21,770 bases of DNA from DASUAL01 sp050733055. Lineage in GTDB: Bacteria; Gemmatimonadota; Gemmatimonadetes; Gemmatimonadales; GWC2-71-9. The position numbers were made by a program, and so were the translations under genes. The DNA is taken from contig JBOHSI010000143.1 of assembly GCA_050733055.1 (NCBI GenBank), positions 1 to 21,770 on the forward strand, in the 5' to 3' direction. Positions 7,190-15,465 of the stretch are shown here, piece after piece (the first letter of the stretch is position 1; every line of letters starts with the position of its first letter). The notes below the pieces were generated by a model. That model was not told where the DNA came from, searched no databases, and saw nothing but the letters and a program-made list of their open reading frames with translations.

Positions 7190-9130
7190 TTAGTGGCTCG
7201 CCGCCTCTCGCCTCCACGCCTGATTCGTCCGGTCCACATCCGCAAAGCCTTCCTTCGGATCGATCACGACCTCCGTCACCTCGGGCCGCGCGGCCACCCG
7301 CACGACGTGGCGCCGTGCGCCCGCGAGCCAGACCTCCACGGGGACTTCGAGCCACTGGACGCTGTGGTCCGCCCGGGTGACGGCGAGTCGGACGGGCATC
7401 GGCGCGAGGCCGCGATCCTCGATCTCGATCTCGACTGAATCACCCGCCGGGCGCACGGCGGCGATCGCCTGGTCCAGCGCCCACGTCTCGAACCACCACG
7501 TCCGCCAGAACCATGCGAGATCGCGCCCCGCCACATCCTCGAACGCGTTCCAGAAGTCGTAGGGCGAGGGATGCTTGTTGAGCCAGCGGCGCCCGTACTC
7601 GCGGTATGCCCGCAGGAACGTCTCCTCGCCCAGTAGCGCGCGCAGCATCACCAGGTTCGTGGCCATCTTGTCGTAGCTCGCGACCCCGAAGGCCCCGCTG
7701 CCGTAGGGATAGAGATCGCCGTGACGCATCAGCTCGACCTCCCAGCCGCCGCGCACCGCGCCGAAGTACCCCTGGCGCGACTGGCGGAACCGGTCGTACC
7801 CGTTGAAGAACTCCCGCATCCCCTCGGCCTGGTTGAACCGCGTGAGCCCCTCGTCCTGCCACGAGTGGCGTTTTTCGTCGGAGCCGACCTGCATCGGGAA
7901 CCACATGTGGGCGATCTCGTGGACCGTCACGCTGTAGAGACCGAGCGTGTCCCGGGCGCGGCCGATGCAGGTCATCATCGGATACTCCATGCCGCCGCAG
8001 GACGCGATTCCATCCACCGCGGTCATGTGGGGGTAGGGATACGGCCACAGGAACCGCGACAGGAAGTCGACCGAGTGTCGCGCGTAGCGCGCCGACTGAT
8101 CCCAGGTGCGCGCCGTGGGCCGATAGAGCGTGTAGATGGCGGAGGTGTCGGGCTTGTCACCCACGACGGCGCGGGTGGCGTCCCAGACATACCGGTCCGA
8201 GGTCCCCCAGGCGACGTCGCGCACGTTGTGCGCCCAGTACCGCCAGGTGAGCTTCCCCCGCCGGCCGGTGAGCGTCGCCTTGCCTTTCCCCTTTCCTCTT
8301 TCCCCGGCCGTCACGACATGCACGACCGTGTCCGCGGAACGCGCCAGCGCCAGCCGCTCCTGCACGGACGTCGACAGCACCTCTTCGGCGTTCACGAGCG
8401 TTCCCGTCGCGGCCACGAGCCAGCCGGCGGGCACGGTGATCGCCACGTCGTAGTCGCCGTAGCCCATGTAGAACTCGGCGTTGCCCATGTAGGGGTCGAT
8501 CTGCCAGCGGTTCAGGTCGTCGTAGACCGCGATCTGGGGATACCAGTAGGCGAGGTAGTACACGGCGCTGTCGCGCCCCATCCGGGGGGCGCCGTCTTCC
8601 GGGACCGTGAACGCCCACGCGAACTCGAGATCGACAGTGCCGCCGGGTGGCAGCGGCGCCCGCGGTCGAATGCGCATGATGGTCGCGTTCACGGCGTAGC
8701 CCGAGGCGGTGTCAGACGGCTCGCGTTGCGCGAGCGTCTGCCCCTGCGCCGCCACGCGCTCGAGCTCCAAGCCGGCGGTGACCGGAACCTCGTCGTTTCG
8801 CGGTGCGCGCGGCGCGAACAGGTTCTGGTAGAGATGCACATACACCACGCGCAGCGTGTCCGGCGAGCGGTTGAAGTAGCGCACCGTGCCGCGGCCCGTG
8901 AGCCGGTGGCTCTTGGGATCGAGCTCGGCCTCGAGCCGGTACTCGGTCCACTGCTGCCAGTAATCGGAGCCGGGGCGACCGGTGCGGGTCCGAGTCCCAC
9001 GTTCCACCGCCTGCTGGAATGCGGGCGTCTCGAACACGGGATAGGGCCGGGGCCGGGGCCGCTCCGGGGCCTGGGCGGCCACCGGCGCGACGACGAAGCA
9101 CAGCAGACTGACGATCGGGCTGGTGCGCAT
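7190..9130 (-). CDS. Secreted M1 family zinc metallopeptidase
   Basis: The 646-residue protein has a signal peptide (MRTSPIVSLLCFVVAPVAAQA, cleavage after AQA), so it acts in the periplasm or outside. The gluzincin zinc site is complete: HEIAH at 404-408, then 18 residues, then Glu427 in WQDEGLTRF. GGMEYP upstream stands where M1 enzymes have the GxMEN exopeptidase motif; here it is altered, which may change aminopeptidase specificity. YDKMATN downstream may hold the catalytic Tyr. Residues 50-300 are the N-terminal beta domain. A low-complexity insert GERGKGKGKAT comes from a 23-base pyrimidine tract (plus strand 8283-8305). The family trims peptides from the N-terminus. The gene is divergent from the UvrD/exonuclease gene, 80 bases away. 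Confidence 0.92.
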   Translation of the reverse strand: MRTSPIVSLLCFVVAPVAAQAPERPRPRPYPVFETPAFQQAVERGTRTRTGRPGSDYWQQWTEYRLEAELDPKSHRLTGRGTVRYFNRSPDTLRVVYVHLYQNLFAPRAPRNDEVPVTAGLELERVAAQGQTLAQREPSDTASGYAVNATIMRIRPRAPLPPGGTVDLEFAWAFTVPEDGAPRMGRDSAVYYLAYWYPQIAVYDDLNRWQIDPYMGNAEFYMGYGDYDVAITVPAGWLVAATGTLVNAEEVLSTSVQERLALARSADTVVHVVTAGERGKGKGKATLTGRRGKLTWRYWAHNVRDVAWGTSDRYVWDATRAVVGDKPDTSAIYTLYRPTARTWDQSARYARHSVDFLSRFLWPYPYPHMTAVDGIASCGGMEYPMMTCIGRARDTLGLYSVTVHEIAHMWFPMQVGSDEKRHSWQDEGLTRFNQAEGMREFFNGYDRFRQSRQGYFGAVRGGWEVELMRHGDLYPYGSGAFGVASYDKMATNLVMLRALLGEETFLRAYREYGRRWLNKHPSPYDFWNAFEDVAGRDLAWFWRTWWFETWALDQAIAAVRPAGDSVEIEIEDRGLAPMPVRLAVTRADHSVQWLEVPVEVWLAGARRHVVRVAARPEVTEVVIDPKEGFADVDRTNQAWRREAASH

Positions 9131-9210
9131 GACGCGGTCTCCGAGGCTTCGGGAAGACGCTCTAAAGCTACGTCGCGCCGGCGAGCCGCGCGTACGACAT
9201 TTCGAGTCAC
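9131..9210. promoter_or_regulatory. Divergent promoter region between the M1 peptidase and the UvrD/exonuclease gene
   Basis: This 80-base gap must carry the start signals for both divergent genes. I see no convincing -35/-10 pair and no strong Shine-Dalgarno before the ATG at 9211. The UvrD-type gene may have a leaderless or weak start. Confidence 0.4.
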
Positions 9211-12129
9211 ATGGACTTCACCCCCCTCCCCCAGCAGCGCCTCGCGATCGAGGCCCCGCTCGGCCCGGTGCTCGTCGTAGCCGGGCCCGGCGCGGGCAAG
9301 ACCTTCTGCCTCATCGCCCGGGTCAACCACTTGATCACGGCCCTCGGCTTCCAGCCGGCGCGGATCTGCGCCGTGACGTTTACCAACAAGGCCGCCGAGG
9401 AGATCGCGCTGCGCCTCACGCGCACGATCGGGCACCGCGCGGAGGAGGTGACGCGCGGGACGCTGCACGCGTTGTGCCTGGGCATCCTGCGTGAGCACGC
9501 CGCGGCCGCTGGGCTCGAGCAGGGATTCGGCGTGGCCGATGAGGCATACCAGTTGATCGTGCTCGGCCGCCTCAAGGTCCACCCGCGGCGACGGCGGGAG
9601 GTGCTCACGCTGTTCGGCCGACGGCGTTTGCTGGGTTACCGCTTCGATTCGGAGCTCGAGGCGCTGTACCAGGACTACGCCGCCTACCTGGCGCGGCGCA
9701 AGATGCTCGATTTCGACGACCTCATCGCGAGGACCGCCGAATTGTTCCGCCAGCGGCCCGACACCAGGGAAAGAGTCGCACGCAGGTGGGACCACCTGCT
9801 GGTGGACGAGTTCCAGGACCTGAACCCCGCCCAGTACGAAATCCTCAAATATCTTGCCGCCCCGAATCGCAGCTTGTTCGCCGTGGGCGACGACGAGCAG
9901 TCGATCTTCTCCTGGACCGGCGCGGACCCACGGGTGCTGGCGCGGTTCCGGGAAGACTTCGGGATCGCGCGGCCCGTCGTGCTGGACCGGAACTGCCGCT
10001 GCTCGCGCCGGATCTTCACGGCCGCGCGCCGCGTGCTCGCCAGGAACCCTCAGCTGTTCGAGAAGGAGCTGACGGCCGAGCGGGAGTCGGAGCACGATGT
10101 CGTGGCCTACGCGTTTCCGGACGAGCACGCCGAGGCGTCGTGGCTCTTGAGCGACCTGCGGGCCGACCACGAGGCCTCCGGCCTCGCCTGGGGAGACTAC
10201 GCCATCCTCTACCGCCAGCACCGCGTGGGGGAGTACCTCGAGAGTCGCCTGGTGCGCGCGGGACTTCCCTGCCGGCTGGCTCGCGGCCGCTCCATTGCCG
10301 AGGACGAAGTGGTGGGCTACGTGATCGCCGCGCTGCGCGTGATCCGAGACCCGAGCGACCCTCTGGCGCTCGAAGCTTTCGCCCAGCTCGTCTTCTCAGA
10401 GCACCTGCTGCAAGAGGTGCAGGGAGCCGCTGCCGCGGACGCGGGCGACTTCCTCGGCGTGGTGCGCAGCCTCGCCCGGCGGCGCCCCTCGAACGACCCG
10501 GACACGCGGAAGCTGTGGCGGTTCGTGTACCAGGTAGAGAACCTCGCCGCCGTGGCGCGCGCGCACCACTCGCTGCCGGCGCTGGTGGAGGAGCTCTTGT
10601 CCCAGAGCATCGGCCCCTACCGCAACGCGCTGGAAGAGCGGCACGACGAGGTGACGGACCCGGCCGAGCTCCCGGACGCCGTGCGGCTCGCGGCTCGGCT
10701 GGAGGAGGCGATCACCCGGGAGCGGCCGATCGTGATCGAGCCGCAGAGCGGCCTCGAGCTCGCGCTGCGGGCGATGCTCGCGGCCGCGGGCGTGCGGCAC
10801 CTCCCGTCCGCGGGGTTCGGCGGTGAGTCCGCGGACGACCACCTGCTCCTCACAGCGGAGGATGGAGGCGACGCCGGGCTCGCGTTCACACTGTTCAAGG
10901 CGCTGCAGCTCGTCCACGCCCGGGACCTCGGCACCGCACTCCGGAGATACGTCACCTTCGATCTCGAGACCACGGAGCAGGACCCCGCGCTGTGCGAGGT
11001 GGTCGAGATCGGTGCCGCGAGGGTCGTGGACGGTGAGATCGTGGATCGGTTCCACACGCTGGTGCGGCCGTCGCGCGCCGTCTCGCCCGGCGCCACCAAG
11101 ACGCATGGCTACTCGGACGGCGATCTGCGGGACGCGCCGCGGTTCGCCGAGGTGTGGCCCGCGTTTCGGGCGTTCGTGGGCGATGACCTCGTGGTCGCCC
11201 ACAACGGTCTCAGGTTCGACGTACCCGTGTTGCGCCGGCTCGCCGCGGGAATGGCGGGCGTGGAGAGCCTGACCTTCTACGACACGCTGCCGCTCGCCCG
11301 GTCGTTGTCGCCCGGCAGTGCGAAGCTGGAGGACCTCGCGGCCCGCTACGCAATCGATACGGGGCGCGCGCACCGCGCGCTGGACGACGCGCTCACCCTC
11401 GCGCGCGTGTATCAGGAGCTCGAGCGAGAGCGGACCGTGCGCGGGCGGAAGGCGGTGCTCGTGAACCTGCTCGACCACCTCGGTTTGGCGCTGGCGCTCG
11501 AGACGGGTGGGCGGGCGAGCGGCGAAGCGGGGATGCTGTTCGATCTGGCCCGCTTCTACGCCCTCGGGCGCTATAGCCAGTGTCTCGAGTCGTACGCGAG
11601 CGCGCGCGAGCGCACGCACGCCGAGTCACCCACGGTGGAAGAGGTCATCGAGCGATTGGGCGGGAAGGCCCTCATGGCCCGGCTGCGCGCGCAGCCGGAC
11701 CCCGAGCAGCGGTATCCGGCCGCCGTGGCGCGCCTGCGCGCCTTGATGGACGGTGATGCGGCGTCGAGCCTGGATGAGAGCGTGGCCCACCTGCTGGAGC
11801 GCGTCGCCCTCTCGACTTCCGAAGGCGTCGCGGCCGACCCCGACCGGGTGAACCTCTTCACCCTGCACTCGACCAAGGGTCTCGAGTTCTCGCGCGTGTA
11901 TGTGGTGGGCGTGGAGGACTTCCAGCTTCCCGGCTACCACGCCATGCGGGAAGATCGGGAGGACGAGATCCAGGAGGCGCGCCGGCTGCTGTACGTCGGG
12001 ATGACCCGGGCGCGGGACCGGCTGATTCTCACCCGTGTGGACCGGCGCTTCGGCCTGGACGCGGGCGGAAGCATGCTGCTCGACGAGATGGAGCTCGAGG
12101 TGACGAGGGCGGAGGGCGCGGCGGTCTGA
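9211..12129 (+). CDS. UvrD-type superfamily 1A helicase with embedded DEDDh 3'-5' exonuclease
   Basis: The 972-residue fusion carries SF1A motifs: Walker A AGPGAGKT (24-31), Ia VTFTNKAAEE, Walker B VDEFQD (198-203), III VGDDEQSIFSWTGADP (from 225), IV around LDRNCRCSRRI, V LHSTKGLEF (885-893) and VI RRLLYVGMTRARDRL (from about 923). A DnaQ-like exonuclease at about 579-740 sits between motifs IV and V, in or near the 2B region. Its catalytic set is complete: Asp584 and Glu586 in FDLETT, Asp670 in AHNGLRFD, His721 and Asp726 in HRALDDA. UvrD/PcrA proteins are usually 650-750 residues, so the extra length is mostly this domain. The likely role is unwinding coupled to 3'-end trimming in repair or recombination. 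No RecB-type nuclease motif is seen. The partner, if any, is not adjacent. Confidence 0.93.
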   Translation: MDFTPLPQQRLAIEAPLGPVLVVAGPGAGKTFCLIARVNHLITALGFQPARICAVTFTNKAAEEIALRLTRTIGHRAEEVTRGTLHALCLGILREHAAAAGLEQGFGVADEAYQLIVLGRLKVHPRRRREVLTLFGRRRLLGYRFDSELEALYQDYAAYLARRKMLDFDDLIARTAELFRQRPDTRERVARRWDHLLVDEFQDLNPAQYEILKYLAAPNRSLFAVGDDEQSIFSWTGADPRVLARFREDFGIARPVVLDRNCRCSRRIFTAARRVLARNPQLFEKELTAERESEHDVVAYAFPDEHAEASWLLSDLRADHEASGLAWGDYAILYRQHRVGEYLESRLVRAGLPCRLARGRSIAEDEVVGYVIAALRVIRDPSDPLALEAFAQLVFSEHLLQEVQGAAAADAGDFLGVVRSLARRRPSNDPDTRKLWRFVYQVENLAAVARAHHSLPALVEELLSQSIGPYRNALEERHDEVTDPAELPDAVRLAARLEEAITRERPIVIEPQSGLELALRAMLAAAGVRHLPSAGFGGESADDHLLLTAEDGGDAGLAFTLFKALQLVHARDLGTALRRYVTFDLETTEQDPALCEVVEIGAARVVDGEIVDRFHTLVRPSRAVSPGATKTHGYSDGDLRDAPRFAEVWPAFRAFVGDDLVVAHNGLRFDVPVLRRLAAGMAGVESLTFYDTLPLARSLSPGSAKLEDLAARYAIDTGRAHRALDDALTLARVYQELERERTVRGRKAVLVNLLDHLGLALALETGGRASGEAGMLFDLARFYALGRYSQCLESYASARERTHAESPTVEEVIERLGGKALMARLRAQPDPEQRYPAAVARLRALMDGDAASSLDESVAHLLERVALSTSEGVAADPDRVNLFTLHSTKGLEFSRVYVVGVEDFQLPGYHAMREDREDEIQEARRLLYVGMTRARDRLILTRVDRRFGLDAGGSMLLDEMELEVTRAEGAAV

Positions 12130-12158
12130 GCGCACCGTGCACGTCTCGAGCGCAGTGA

Positions 12159-12559
12159 CTAGACCCCCTCCCGTCGCCGGGCGGCTGAGGCGCGGGTCTC
12201 CCAGGCGCCGACGAGCGTGAGCACCAGGGTGGTCGCCGCGCCCAGTGCCAGAGGCGGGGCCGCCGGCGCGAGGGAGACGCCGGCCGCGAGGAGTGCCAGT
12301 CCCACCCAGTGAGATCGCGGGTATGCGCCGCAGATCATCCGGTTGAAGAGCGCGCTGCCCGCGAGGAACAGCGCCGGCCCGCCGAGCATCGCGGCGAGGG
12401 TTGCGGTCTCGACGTGCCCCGTCGCGCGAGCAGCAGCTCGTCGCCGACGGCCGCGACGATGATCCCCGCGACCAGCGGGATGTGGGAGTAGCTGTAAGCG
12501 GCGCGCGCCAGCTAGCCCGGGTCGGCGTGCCGGGCGAGCGGGCCGGGAAGCCGTGGGGA
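12159..12559 (-). pseudogene. C-terminal remnant of an LtrA-like (low temperature requirement A) membrane protein
   Basis: Minus-strand reading gives two adjoining pieces of one LtrA C-terminus in different frames. The first reads PLARHADPG-stop-LARAAYSYSH, continuing IPLVAGIIVAAVGDELLLAR. After a one-base shift near 12420 the second reads ATGHVETATLAAMLGGPALF, continuing FNRMICGAYPRSHWVG and ending with a hydrophobic helix and ETRASAARRREGV. A TAG lies in frame at 12514-12512. LtrA proteins are normally about 350-400 residues; the N-terminal two thirds are missing, because the preceding DUF2911 gene stops at 12560 immediately upstream in the same frame. It is a decayed fragment, or an intact tail spoiled by sequence errors plus a real deletion. 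Confidence 0.7.
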
Positions 12560-13120
12560 TCATCGTGTCCCTACTGCGGTTCGGATGGTGATGGGGACGA
12601 TCGTGCTGCCCCAGTGCAGCCGCAGCACAGTCGAGTCGGCGGCGACGATCGGGAAGTAGAAGGCGAGCACTTCCATGTGGGCCCCTTCTCCTTGCTCCGG
12701 GGCGACGGTGATCCGCAGCGCGTCGAGCTTTGCTCCGGGATACGGCGTGTGCCACACCTCCACGGCGCGGCTCAAGATCAGCGTCCAGGGCTTGGGCGGC
12801 TTTTCGGGGATGGCCCAGAGGGTGTAGCGGCCCGCCGCGACGGCATGCCCCGCGACCGTGACGTCGCGGCTGAACGCGATGGTGGTGGCCGAATCCGCGC
12901 CCGGGTTCCAGACGTGTCCCCAGCGCACGACGTCGCCGAACAGGCGCCGCCCGCGCGCCACGGGGCGGCTGTAGGAGACGGCGATCTCGGTCGAGCTGAC
13001 GCGTTGCGTGACCGAGCCGTGGTGGCTCGCGGGGATCCGTTGGGCCGGTGCGGCCCGCGCAACGGGCGTGGCGAGGAGCGGGGTGAGGAGCAACCCGAGC
13101 AGCGCCTGGGAGAACGTCAT
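12560..13120 (-). CDS. Secreted DUF2911 family protein
   Basis: The 186-residue product has a signal peptide (MTFSQALLGLLLTPLLATPV, about 25 residues) and a DUF2911 domain. It shows TEIAVSYSRPVARGRRLFG, VRWGHVWNPGADSATTIAF, VTVAGHAVAAGRYTLWAIP and WTLILSRAVEVW, which follow the family's order (SRP-x-x-x-GR, G-x-VWR-x-GAN-x-AT, AG-x-Y-x-L). The family's biochemical role is unknown; members are secreted and common in Bacteroidota and Gemmatimonadota. I chose the ATG at 13120 because it opens the signal peptide; the frame is open further upstream but reads as noise. It is divergent from the frameshifted gene at 13173 with a 52-base gap. Confidence 0.85.
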   Translation of the reverse strand: MTFSQALLGLLLTPLLATPVARAAPAQRIPASHHGSVTQRVSSTEIAVSYSRPVARGRRLFGDVVRWGHVWNPGADSATTIAFSRDVTVAGHAVAAGRYTLWAIPEKPPKPWTLILSRAVEVWHTPYPGAKLDALRITVAPEQGEGAHMEVLAFYFPIVAADSTVLRLHWGSTIVPITIRTAVGTR

Positions 13121-13172
13121 GGGCCGTGTAGCATAGGGTGGGCGCGGGATGCGAAGCAAGTGAGCTAACGTG

Positions 13173-13738
13173 ATGACCCGGCTCGACGAGTTCGCCCCGG
13201 TGTGGCAGTTCCGCGAGGTCCACCGGATCGCCGTGCGGGCGACGCCCGACCAGGCGTATCGCGCCGCGCGAGCGGTGACCGCGAGCGAGATCCCGTTGTT
13301 TCGGGTACTCACGTGGCTGCGGCGCTTCGGCCGATCTGGTCCCCCGAGTATCCTGCACCCGCCGCCGCACCTTCCCGTCCTCGACGTGGCTGCGCGGACG
13401 GGGTTCTTACTGCTCGCGGACGAGCCGAATCGCGAGGTCGTGGTCGGGACGGTCGTGATCGCCCCCCGGGCCGCCGGCGGCCCGCGAGCGCCGAGGAGTA
13501 CCGCGTCCTGGGCGGTCCAGGGTATGCGAAGGCCACGATGAACTTTCTGATCGAGCCCACGGGCTCCGCCGGGTGCGTCATGACGACCGAGACGCGGGTG
13601 CACGCGACGGGCGCCCGCACCCGGTGGCGGTTCGGCGCGTACTGGTTCGTGATCCATCCCGGGAGCGCGCTGATCCGCAGGATGTGGTTGCGGGCGATCA
13701 GGCGGAGGGCGGAAGCCGCCCAGGGTCGCGAGGGCTAG
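13173..13738 (+). pseudogene. Frameshifted DUF2867/SRPBCC-like small protein
   Basis: Two plus-strand pieces join into one protein of about 190 residues. The first (ATG 13173; a GTG at 13170 is possible) reads MTRLDEFAPVWQFREVHRI and ends NREVVVGTVVIAP. The second, in another frame, reads PASAEEYRVLGGPGYAKATM, then NFLIEPTGSAGCVMTTETRV and GARTRWRFGAYWFVIHPGSA. Adding one C to the six-C run at 13462-13467 restores a continuous frame (VVIAPPGRRRPASAEEY). The pattern (ATPDQAYRAARAV at the start; F-x-I, T-x-T-RV and W-x-F-x-x-YW-x-x-I-x-P later) resembles polyketide-cyclase or DUF2867-type proteins that bind small hydrophobic ligands. The single-base nature suggests either recent inactivation or a sequencing error. 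Confidence 0.65.
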
Positions 13739-13763
13739 ACGTGTGACGCCGGGCACCTATCTT
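13736..13763 (+). promoter_or_regulatory. Candidate promoter for the emfourin/M4 peptidase operon
   Basis: TAGACG (13736-13741, 4/6 match) and TATCTT (13758-13763, 4/6 match) are 16 bases apart. They lie about 26 bases before the GTG at 13790. If used, transcription would begin near 13771, which favours the upstream GTG start of the inhibitor gene. Confidence 0.3.
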
Positions 13764-13789
13764 AGCCGACCCGTGTCCGAGGCCTCGCA

Positions 13790-14212
13790 GTGGAGCAGTG
13801 CCCGCGTCCGCGCTCTAGACATCCGGCGGCGAGGGTTCTCCGAGTCGTCGTCTGCTGGTGCCTGGTCGGCGCCTGCGCCGGCAGCGACGGAGCGACTATG
13901 AACATTTCCTTTGAGCGCTCCGGCGGTGTGGCCGGCATGCGTGTCACGGCTGCCATCAACTCCGACACTCTGCCCGACGCGGAGGCGAGCGAGCTGAAGC
14001 AGCTGGTCGACCGGGCCGGCTTCTTCGATCTGCCTGCGAGCTCGGGGCCGTCGGGTGGAGCCGATCAATTCGTCTATCGCGTCACCATCGAGACCGAAGG
14101 TCGGCGGCACACGGTCGAGACGACCGATGCCGCAGCCCCGCCGGCGTTGCAGCCGCTCCTCGCGTGGTTGCACCAAGCCGCCCGGCGCTCGCGCCGCGGC
14201 GGCGCGCCGTAA
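13790..14212 (+). CDS. Emfourin-type M4 peptidase inhibitor, possibly a lipoprotein
   Basis: The core (from Met at 13898, 104 residues) matches the emfourin (protealysin inhibitor) pattern: MNISFERSGGVAGM, LPDAEASELKQLVDRAGFFD then LP, GADQFVYRVTIETEGRRHTV, and PALQPLLAWLHQA. Known emfourins are small cytoplasmic inhibitors encoded beside protealysin-like M4 peptidases, and the M4 gene begins 27 bases downstream. Two starts compete. ATG 13898 has GGAG 7 bases upstream and gives the usual length. GTG 13790 has GAGG 7 bases upstream, a promoter candidate just before it, and adds a lipoprotein-like leader RVLRVVVCWCLVGAC with lipobox VGAC. I list the longer form because the leader is unlikely to be chance, but the choice is close. 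The family call is much firmer than the start. Confidence 0.8.
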   Translation: MEQCPRPRSRHPAARVLRVVVCWCLVGACAGSDGATMNISFERSGGVAGMRVTAAINSDTLPDAEASELKQLVDRAGFFDLPASSGPSGGADQFVYRVTIETEGRRHTVETTDAAAPPALQPLLAWLHQAARRSRRGGAP

Positions 14213-14225
14213 CCGCTCCGCCCCG

Positions 14226-14233
14226 AAAGGAGG
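14226..14233 (+). promoter_or_regulatory. Strong ribosome binding site of the M4 peptidase gene
   Basis: AAAGGAGG, six bases before GTG at 14240, fixes that non-ATG start. It lies in the 27-base gap after the inhibitor stop, so both genes are probably read from one message. Confidence 0.75.
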
Positions 14234-14239
14234 CACGAC

Positions 14240-15370
14240 GTGTCCCTCTCCCATGCGTGGTGCAGCATTCTCCCGCCCCATATCCTCAGCTCCATCGCGG
14301 AGAAGGGGACCGCGCGGCAGCGGGAGCTGGCCCGGCGCAGCATCGAGGCGTCCGATCGGCACCGGGCCGAGCGGCGCGCCATCGTCGAGGGCCGCACCGC
14401 GGCCACCCGGGTCCAGGCGCCGGGCAAGTCGCGGGTCGTGTTCGACGGAGAGCAGCGAACGCAGCTGCCCGGGCGACAGCGCCGTGTCGAGGGCGCTCCC
14501 GCCACGGGCGACGCCGCCGTGGACGAGGCGTACGACGGCTCCGGGCACACCTACGATCTCTACCACCAGGTCTACAGCCGGACCTCGCTCGACGACAATG
14601 GGATGCGGCTCGATTCCACGGTCCACTACGGCCAGAGCTACGACAACGCGTTCTGGAACGGCCAACAGATGGTGTACGGGGACGGCGACGAGGACCTTCC
14701 CGAAGCCGAGCGGTTGTTCAATCGCTTCACGGTGTCGCTAGAGATCATCGGGCACGAGCTGACGCACGGCGTGGTGCAGTTCACCGCAGGGCTCGCCTAC
14801 CAGGACCAGCCGGGCGCCTTGAACGAGTCGTTCGCCGACGTCTTCGGGGTGCTGGTGAAGCAGCGACGGTTCAACCAGACCGCGGCCCAGGCGGACTGGC
14901 TGGTGGGGTCGGGGCTGTTCACGCGCAATGTGCGGGGCGAAGCAATCCGCTCGCTCAAGGCGCCCGGCACGGCATACGACGACCCCGTGCTCGGCAAAGA
15001 CCCGCAGCCCGCCCACATGCGGGACTATCAGAACGTCACCCACGACAACGGTGGGGTGCACATCAATTCGGGCATCCCGAACCACGCGTTCTACCGCACC
15101 GCCCTGGCGATGGGCGGTTCCGCGTGGGAGAAGGCGGGGCGGATCTGGTACCAGACGCTGGCGCATCCGGACCTCGGCGCGGTCGCGGACTTCCAGCGCG
15201 CCGCGAGCCTCAGCTTCCGCGTCGCGGGCACGCTGTACGGAGACGGCGGCCCGGAGCAGCAGGCGGTGCGCCAAGGTTGGTCCGCCGTCGGGATCGAGGT
15301 GTCGAGTCAGCAGCCGCCGGGCAAGAAGGGTTGTGTGGTCGCACTCGCCACCCTGGGACTGGTCCCCTAA
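14240..15370 (+). CDS. Protealysin-like M4 family zinc metallopeptidase
   Basis: The 376-residue enzyme has the thermolysin-family zinc site HELTH (172-176), the third ligand Glu196 in GALNESFADVFG, and the transition-state His274 in DNGGVHINSGIPNH. The N-terminus is short (about 60-90 residues) and contains CSILPPHIL (8-16), matching the short protealysin-type propeptide with its conserved Cys before the PP motif, not the long FTP/PepSY propeptide of secreted thermolysins. There is no signal peptide, as for protealysin, which matures in the cell. A C-terminal tail of about 20 residues (SSQQPPGKKGCVV) extends past the usual end. Thermolysin-like enzymes cut before large hydrophobic residues. 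The upstream inhibitor gene implies tight control of activity. Confidence 0.93.
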   Translation: MSLSHAWCSILPPHILSSIAEKGTARQRELARRSIEASDRHRAERRAIVEGRTAATRVQAPGKSRVVFDGEQRTQLPGRQRRVEGAPATGDAAVDEAYDGSGHTYDLYHQVYSRTSLDDNGMRLDSTVHYGQSYDNAFWNGQQMVYGDGDEDLPEAERLFNRFTVSLEIIGHELTHGVVQFTAGLAYQDQPGALNESFADVFGVLVKQRRFNQTAAQADWLVGSGLFTRNVRGEAIRSLKAPGTAYDDPVLGKDPQPAHMRDYQNVTHDNGGVHINSGIPNHAFYRTALAMGGSAWEKAGRIWYQTLAHPDLGAVADFQRAASLSFRVAGTLYGDGGPEQQAVRQGWSAVGIEVSSQQPPGKKGCVVALATLGLVP

Positions 15371-15465
15371 GGGTCGTAACCGCGAAGGGGGGCGGCGGCG
15401 TTTCCGGCGCGGCGACACAACACCGATATTCCACGCGTGCTCCTTCTCCTGCCAAGGCTTGCTCG

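Noticed and set aside
7721..9280. Long plus-strand frame opposite the M1 peptidase
   Set aside because: Antisense to a gene with signal peptide and zinc site; His/Arg/Val-rich composition without motifs.
8689..10221. Long minus-strand frame opposite the UvrD gene start and across the divergent gap
   Set aside because: Antisense to Walker A/B-bearing sequence; it also reads through the M1 start region in the wrong frame.
12159..13370. A single 403-codon minus-strand frame as one protein
   Set aside because: Only its last part is real (LtrA C-terminus). The rest is out of frame with the DUF2911 gene it crosses.
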